This document shows positions 59,596 to 64,000 of a DNA stretch of 64,000 bases, piece by piece. Source of the stretch: JAWWPY01 sp963822825 (lineage in GTDB: Bacteria; Actinomycetota; Actinomycetes; Streptosporangiales; Streptosporangiaceae); assembly GCA_963822825.1 (NCBI GenBank), contig CAWGIW010000025.1, forward strand, positions 248,001 to 312,000, given 5' to 3'. A program made the translations under genes and the position numbers. Within the stretch, counting starts at the first letter, position 1; the number at the start of each line of letters is the position of its first letter. The notes beneath the pieces are model-generated. The model was not told the origin of the DNA. It ran no database searches and saw only the letters and a program-made list of their open reading frames with translations.

Positions 59596-59943
59596 GTGAA
59601 GCCTGGTATCCACCCTGACTACGTACTGACGACGGTGACCTGTACCTGCGGGAGCACCTTCACGACGCGTAGCACGGCCAAGAACGGCGTCATCCACGCC
59701 GACGTCTGCTCGGAATGCCACCCGTTCTACACCGGCAAGCAGAAGATCCTCGACACGGGCGGCCGGGTCGCCAGGTTCGAGCGCCGGTTCGGTAAGAAGC
59801 CGGTCGGCGGCCCAGAGAAGGCGGGCACAGAGAAGGCCAGCCCAGACAAGGCCAGCCCAGACAAGGCCAGCCCAGACAAGGCCAGCACAGACAAGGCCAG
59901 CACAGACAAGGCCGGCACCGACAAGGCAGCCGGCAGCAAGTAG
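59596..59943 (+). CDS. rpmE: 50S ribosomal protein L31, with repeated C-terminal tail
   Basis: 115 residues, of which the first 75 are L31: MKPGIHPDYVLTTVTCTCGS, then CSECHPFYTGKQKILDTGGRVARFERRFGKK. The C-x-C...C-x-x-C cysteines make it the zinc-binding type, normally expressed when zinc is sufficient. The remaining 40 residues are a Lys-Ala-Ser/Thr-Pro/Thr-Asp repeat (15-bp unit AAGGCCAGCCCAGAC, about 59838-59925), which is not part of the usual protein of about 70-85 residues. GTG start with GGCAGGAG. Confidence 0.96.
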   Translation: MKPGIHPDYVLTTVTCTCGSTFTTRSTAKNGVIHADVCSECHPFYTGKQKILDTGGRVARFERRFGKKPVGGPEKAGTEKASPDKASPDKASPDKASTDKASTDKAGTDKAAGSK

Positions 59944-59948
59944 CTTCT

Positions 59949-60007
59949 CAAGATCACCGTGTCGGGGCGGTGTGGCACAGCCACGCGGTCAGGGCGCGGT
60001 GATCTTG
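59949..60007. terminator. inverted repeat between rpmE and prfA
   Basis: CAAGATCACCG (59949-59959) is exactly complementary to CGGTGATCTTG (59997-60007), with an inner stem GTGGC/GCCAC in the loop. It may terminate rpmE transcription or shape the prfA leader. Confidence 0.55.
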
Positions 60008-60052
60008 TACGTTGACAGCCCGCAGCAGCACAGCAACGAGGGGATGGTAACG

Positions 60053-61138
60053 GTGTTCGACCGGCTCGGTGAGCTGGCGAGTGAGCACGCTGAACTGGAG
60101 CGTGTCCTCGCCGACGCCGCCGTGCACGCGGACCCGGACCGGGCCCGGGCGCTGTCCAGGCGCTACGGCGAGCTCAGCCACGTGGTGGAGACCTATCGCG
60201 AGTGGCAGCAGACGGTCGCCGACGAGGAGACCGCCCGCGAGCTCACGGCGGAGGACTCGTCGTTCGCGGCCGAGGCCGAGCAACTGGCCCGCCGCCGGGC
60301 GCAGCTCGAGAACCAGATCAACGCGCTCCTGGTGCCGCGGGACCGCAGCGACAGTAAGGACGTCATCCTCCAGGTGAAAGCCGGGGAGGGCGGCGAGGAG
60401 TCCGCGCTGTTCGCCGGGGACTTGCTGCGCATGTACCTGCGGTACGCGGAGCGCCAGGGCTGGAAGACCGAGATCATCGACTCGACCATAACCGGCCTCG
60501 GTGGCTATAAGGACGTGACGGTCGCCGTCAAGTCCGGCGGGCGCTCAGCGGGGCCAGACGGCGTGTGGTCGCGGCTGAAGTATGAAGGCGGCGTGCACCG
60601 CGTGCAGCGGGTGCCCGTCACCGAGTCCCAGGGCCGCATCCACACCTCGGCCGCGGGGGTGCTGGTCATGCCGGAAGCCGATCCCGTCGAGGTGCACATC
60701 GAGCCAGGCGATCTGCGAGTGGACGTGTTCCGGTCATCGGGCCCCGGCGGGCAGAGCGTGAACACCACCGACTCGGCGGTGCGGATCACCCATCTGCCCA
60801 CCGGGATAGTGGTGTCCTGCCAGAACGAGAAGAGCCAGCTGCAGAACAAGGAGCAGGCACTCCGGATCCTGCGGGCCAGGCTGCTCGCCCAGGCGCAGGC
60901 CGACGCGGACGCCCAGGCCGCCGCGGACCGGCGCAGCCAGGTCGCCACCGTCGACCGCTCGCAGCGGGTCCGGACCTACAACTTCCCGGAGAACCGCATC
61001 TCCGACCACCGCGTCGGCTTCAAGGCCTACAACCTGGACCAGGTGATCGACGGGGACCTGGACGCCGTGATCACCGCCTTGGTGGCGGCGGACCGTTCGG
61101 ATAGGGCGGCGGCGGCCGATGAGCCTGCTGCTCGATGA
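60053..61138 (+). CDS. prfA: peptide chain release factor 1
   Basis: About 361 residues from the GTG at 60053 (VFDRLGELASEHAELERVL); GAGGGG lies 8 nt upstream, and an ATG at 60044 is the alternative. RF1 recognises UAA and UAG. The stop-codon loop is in the PVTESQG region (PxT type) and the catalytic GGQ is in SSGPGGQSVNTTDSAVR (about 230). The coiled N-domain (ELTAEDSSFAAEAEQLARRRAQLENQI) is complete. It overlaps prmC by 20 nt, whose product methylates the GGQ glutamine. Confidence 0.97.
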   Translation: MFDRLGELASEHAELERVLADAAVHADPDRARALSRRYGELSHVVETYREWQQTVADEETARELTAEDSSFAAEAEQLARRRAQLENQINALLVPRDRSDSKDVILQVKAGEGGEESALFAGDLLRMYLRYAERQGWKTEIIDSTITGLGGYKDVTVAVKSGGRSAGPDGVWSRLKYEGGVHRVQRVPVTESQGRIHTSAAGVLVMPEADPVEVHIEPGDLRVDVFRSSGPGGQSVNTTDSAVRITHLPTGIVVSCQNEKSQLQNKEQALRILRARLLAQAQADADAQAAADRRSQVATVDRSQRVRTYNFPENRISDHRVGFKAYNLDQVIDGDLDAVITALVAADRSDRAAAADEPAAR

Positions 61139-61994
61139 GATCGTGGTGGCGGCGGCCAGGCTGGCCGAGGTGGGCGTGGATTCGCCGCGGGCCGACGCGG
61201 AGCTGATCGCCGCGCACGTGCACGGCGTCGGGCGCGGTGAGCTGCATCTGGTGCCCGACACCGGTTTCGATCCCCGGTTCTGGGACGAGGTCGCCCGCCG
61301 CGAGGCCCGCGAGCCGCTCCAGCACATCACCGGCCACGCCTACTTCCGTTACCTGGATCTCGAGGTGGGCCCCGGCGTTTTCGTGCCACGCCCGGAAACC
61401 GAGGTGATGACCGGCTGGGCGATCACCAGACTCACCGAGATGGACGTCGCCGAGCCGATGGTGGCCGACCTGGGCACCGGTTCCGCCGCGATCGCGCTGG
61501 CCATCGCCCAGGAGGTTCCTCGCGCCCAGGTGCACGCGGTGGAGATGGACCCGCTCGCACGAATATGGGCGCAACGGAACATCGCCCGTTGCTCATCGTC
61601 CGCGCCTCACGTGTCCGGCCGGGTGACCCTGCACGGAGCCGATTTCGCCAATGCCCTGGACGCCCTGGGCGGATCCGTGGACCTGGTGATCAGCAACCCC
61701 CCATACATCCCGGCCGGCTCATCGGTGCCCCCCGAGGTCGGCGAGTACGACCCGGCGACGGCACTATGGGGCGGCCAGGACGGCCTGGACGCGATCAGGG
61801 TGGTGGAGCGGGTGGCCCGGCGGCTGCTCCGACCGGGCGGCCTCGTCGCCGTGGAGCACGGTGCGCCCCAGGGCGCGTCCGTGTACTGGGTGTTCGCCGA
61901 GGAACGGGGCTGGCGAGACACCCGCAATCACCGGGATCTGGCGGGCCGGGACCGCTTTGTTACCGCGACCTGGCCCGGCCGGCCGCCTGAGTAA
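61119..61994 (+). CDS. prmC: peptide chain release factor N5-glutamine methyltransferase
   Basis: 291 residues. The N-terminal helical domain that binds RF1 (LLDEIVVAAARLAEVGVDSPRADAELIAAHV) is followed by EPLQHITGHAYFRYLDLEVGPGVFVPRPETE. The SAM site is VADLGTGSAAIALAIA and the catalytic NPPY lies in DLVISNPPYIP. It methylates the Gln of GGQ in release factors. It starts inside prfA (20-nt overlap), so substrate and modifier are co-translated. Confidence 0.96.
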   Translation: MSLLLDEIVVAAARLAEVGVDSPRADAELIAAHVHGVGRGELHLVPDTGFDPRFWDEVARREAREPLQHITGHAYFRYLDLEVGPGVFVPRPETEVMTGWAITRLTEMDVAEPMVADLGTGSAAIALAIAQEVPRAQVHAVEMDPLARIWAQRNIARCSSSAPHVSGRVTLHGADFANALDALGGSVDLVISNPPYIPAGSSVPPEVGEYDPATALWGGQDGLDAIRVVERVARRLLRPGGLVAVEHGAPQGASVYWVFAEERGWRDTRNHRDLAGRDRFVTATWPGRPPE

Positions 61995-62011
61995 TGGAAA
62001 GATGAACGCCC

Positions 62012-62887
62012 ATGAGTGCACGGTTTGACTGTTCCGACACGGCCGGGCGCGCCCTCGGCATCGACGAGGCGGCGGCGGCGCTGCGCCGGGGCGAACTGGT
62101 CGTGCTGCCGACCGACACGGTGTACGGCGTGGCGGCGGACGCGTTCCACCCGGACGCCGTCGCGGGACTGCTGGCGGCGAAGGGCCGGGGCCGGGAGTCG
62201 CCGCCCCCGGTACTCGTCGGGACCGTCCGGGCCGCAGCCGCCCTCGTTGAAGATTTTGGTACTGCGGGTGAGGACCTGATCGACCAGTTCTGGCCGGGTG
62301 GGCTCACCTTGGTCTGCCGGGCCCGGCCGTCGCTGGTCTGGGATCTCGGCGACACCAAGGGCACGGTCGCGATCCGGATGCCCTTGCACCCGGTCGCTCT
62401 CGACCTGCTCAAGCTGACCGGCCCGCTCGCGGTGAGTAGCGCGAACCGCTCCGGCGAGCCATCGGCCACCACGGCGGCGGAGGCGGAGGCGCAACTCGGC
62501 GCCGCAGTCGCGGTCTACCTGGACGGCGGGGCATGCCCACGCGACGTGTCCTCCACGATCGTCAACCTGACCGGGACGGTGCCGCGGCTGCTCCGGGCCG
62601 GGGCGGTGCCCATCGAGCAACTTCGTGACGTGATCGCGCTGGCCGTGGCGCCCGAGGCCGATGAGAGAGTGTTCAGCGCGGACGAAAGAGCCTCCAGGCT
62701 TATTCAGGAAGCGTTCGGGGCACCCGAGGAAGCGCCCGCGGCCGATGCGGAGGCGCCCGCGGCCGATGCGGAAGCGCCTGCGGCCGATGCGGAAGCGCCT
62801 GCGGCCGATGCGGAAGCGCCTGCGGCCGATGCGGAAGCGCCTGCGGCCGATGCGGAAGCGCCTGTCGACGAGGACGCATCCGGGTGA
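62012..62887 (+). CDS. tsaC: L-threonylcarbamoyladenylate synthase with repeated tail
   Basis: 291 residues. The YrdC/Sua5 core (1-210) has LRRGELVVLPTDTVYGVAADAF, KGRGRESPPPVLVG, FWPGGLTLVC, VAIRMPLHPVALDLL, AVSSANRSGEPSATTA and DVSSTIVNL. It makes threonylcarbamoyl-AMP for the t6A37 modification of tRNAs reading ANN codons. The tail is a 7-residue repeat EAPAADA (21-bp units, about 62731-62864, seven copies, mostly identical) not found in the enzyme core. GGAAAG precedes the ATG. Confidence 0.94.
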   Translation: MSARFDCSDTAGRALGIDEAAAALRRGELVVLPTDTVYGVAADAFHPDAVAGLLAAKGRGRESPPPVLVGTVRAAAALVEDFGTAGEDLIDQFWPGGLTLVCRARPSLVWDLGDTKGTVAIRMPLHPVALDLLKLTGPLAVSSANRSGEPSATTAAEAEAQLGAAVAVYLDGGACPRDVSSTIVNLTGTVPRLLRAGAVPIEQLRDVIALAVAPEADERVFSADERASRLIQEAFGAPEEAPAADAEAPAADAEAPAADAEAPAADAEAPAADAEAPAADAEAPVDEDASG

Positions 62888-62990
62888 CGGCGACACGTAC
62901 CGGACGGGGGCCGCGCAGTCGGCGAGTGCTCTACAGTGACAGGTAATGCAGATGTCGCACGCGGCGCCCACTCGGGCCTGGTGACCTGGT

Positions 62991-64000
62991 ATGCGTGAGT
63001 ATGGCCTCACGCTGCTGGTCGCGGCTGCCGTCACTTATCTGCTGACCCCCCTGGTGCGCCGTTTCGCCATCGCGGTCGGCGCCAGGCACGCGACCCGCGA
63101 CCGGGACGTGCACACCGAGCCGACGCCGCTGCTCGGCGGGCTCGCCATGTACGGCGGCTTGGCCGCCGGGCTGCTCGTCGCCTACCGGCTGACCCACCTG
63201 AGCACGGTGTTCGTGGGGACCAGGGTGGCCAGCGGGCTGCTGCTGGCCGGCGGCCTGATCGTGGTCATCGGCTTTGTGGACGATCGGTGGGGGATGGGCG
63301 CCCTCAGCAAGCTCGCTGGCCAGGTGGCCGCGGGCGTCATCCTGGTCTGGAGCGGCGCCGTGGTGGCCTGGCTGCCGGGACCAGGAAGAGCAATATTCGT
63401 GCTTGATGGCAACGAGCAGACGGCGGTGACCATCCTGGTCGTCGTCGTGACCATCAACGCGGTCAACTTCATCGATGGGCTGGACGGCCTGGCGGCCGGG
63501 GTCGTCGCGATCGGCGCGGCGGCGTTCTTCCTCTACTACTACACGCTGACCAAGCGCCTGGGGCTGGGCGAGCTGACCGGCCCGGCGCTATCGTCCGCCG
63601 TGCTGGCCGGCGTGTGCGTAGGGTTCCTGCCGCACAACTTCTACCCGGCCAGGATCTTCATGGGCGACACCGGGGCGATGCTGCTCGGGCTGCTGCTCGC
63701 CTATGCGCCCATCACCAGCCTCGCCCAGCTCGACCCGAACAGCCTGACCAGTTCGGCGGCCTACGGCGGGGGCACCGTCAACCGGTTCCCCGAGGTCCTG
63801 CCGCTCCTGCTGCCCGCCGCCGTCCTGCTGATCCCCTACGCGGACCTGGTTCTCGCCGTGATCCGCCGGATGCGCGCGGGCCAGTCCCCGTTCGCGGCGG
63901 ACAAGAAGCACCTGCACCACCGACTGCTGGACATCGGGCATTCGCAGCGCGCCAGCGTGATGATCGTGTATCTCTGGGCGGCGCTGTTCTCGGGCACCGT
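62991..64000 (+). CDS. MraY/WecA-family polyprenyl-phosphate sugar-1-phosphate transferase (incomplete)
   Basis: At least 336 residues in the window; the gene runs off the right edge. It starts MREYGLTLLVAAAVTYLLTPLVRRFA. Multiple membrane helices alternate with the family motifs HTEPTPLLGGLAMY, VIGFVDDRWG (Mg-binding DD), NAVNFIDGLDGLAAG, IFMGDTGAMLLG and the His box KKHLHHRLLDIGHS. It transfers a HexNAc-1-phosphate from UDP-sugar to decaprenyl- or undecaprenyl-phosphate. In actinobacteria this place after prmC and tsaC is held by the WecA-like enzyme that starts cell-wall linker-unit synthesis. Confidence 0.93.
   Translation, partial: MREYGLTLLVAAAVTYLLTPLVRRFAIAVGARHATRDRDVHTEPTPLLGGLAMYGGLAAGLLVAYRLTHLSTVFVGTRVASGLLLAGGLIVVIGFVDDRWGMGALSKLAGQVAAGVILVWSGAVVAWLPGPGRAIFVLDGNEQTAVTILVVVVTINAVNFIDGLDGLAAGVVAIGAAAFFLYYYTLTKRLGLGELTGPALSSAVLAGVCVGFLPHNFYPARIFMGDTGAMLLGLLLAYAPITSLAQLDPNSLTSSAAYGGGTVNRFPEVLPLLLPAAVLLIPYADLVLAVIRRMRAGQSPFAADKKHLHHRLLDIGHSQRASVMIVYLWAALFSGT

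Noticed and set aside
61928..63034. Minus-strand frame of 368 codons over tsaC
   Set aside because: Antisense of the TsaC core and its 21-bp repeat; the Arg-rich repeat translation is not protein-like.

Overview
The window is high-GC DNA from an actinomycete. The evidence is a WhiB regulator, two F420-type luciferase-like oxidoreductases, mycothiol-type DinB-fold proteins, a DUF222/HNH protein, many GTG starts, and the block tRNA-Arg / response regulator / ArgS-like protein / lysA / hom / thrC / thrB / rho / rpmE / prfA / prmC / tsaC / wecA-like gene at the right end. A tRNA-Sec (selC) shows that the organism uses, or recently used, selenocysteine. Many genes have no ribosome binding site. 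Instead they have a TAnnnT -10 box 6-9 nt before the start codon, which is the mark of leaderless transcription.

Layout. 1-12.5 kb: a drug-type ABC exporter with a divergent, frameshifted MarR gene; a patatin lipase plus acyltransferase pair; small membrane proteins; an ArsR-SRPBCC fusion with a frameshift; a beta-helix lipoprotein; a glutamine amidotransferase pair; a three-gene nitrile hydratase / thiocyanate hydrolase-like cluster behind a palindromic operator and a leaderless 12-codon leader ORF; a PLP decarboxylase; and an MntP-like pump. 12.5-38.3 kb: selC; two apparently identical group II introns (13.1 and 36.3 kb) in direct orientation, each splitting the ATG of a leaderless gene; and between them accessory genes (Flp-type pilin, LLM oxidoreductase, MarR, secreted hydrolase, secreted HNH-like protein, TetR with epoxide hydrolase, DUF222-HNH protein, Y-family polymerase, XRE regulator with a clear operator, S41 peptidase, cyclodeaminase-like protein, thioredoxin, MerR, CGNR regulator, EamA exporter). 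38.3-49.5 kb: NTF2-like and DUF1810 proteins, a histidine kinase/response regulator pair, a PaaK-like ligase with a broken nitroreductase, a helix-hairpin-helix protein, WhiB, an LLM oxidoreductase with an HTH-less TetR-like protein, TIGR03086, VOC and TmrB-like proteins, and a sigma-factor remnant. 49.7-64 kb: the conserved housekeeping block. It makes lysine and threonine from the aspartate pathway by overlapping translation-coupled genes, then encodes transcription termination (rho), L31, release factor 1 and its methyltransferase, the threonylcarbamoyl-AMP synthase for tRNA t6A, and a polyprenyl-phosphate sugar-1-P transferase.

Two features cut across the window. First, short tandem repeats (12-30 bp units, plus one of about 51 bp) have expanded at many gene ends. 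They often contain the stop codon itself, or have erased it so that convergent ORFs run into each other. Second, at least eight genes carry single-base frameshifts, including rho within or beside such a repeat. This could be real decay or uncorrected sequencing indels. The strongest candidate for something new is the pair of start-codon-splitting group II introns in leaderless genes.
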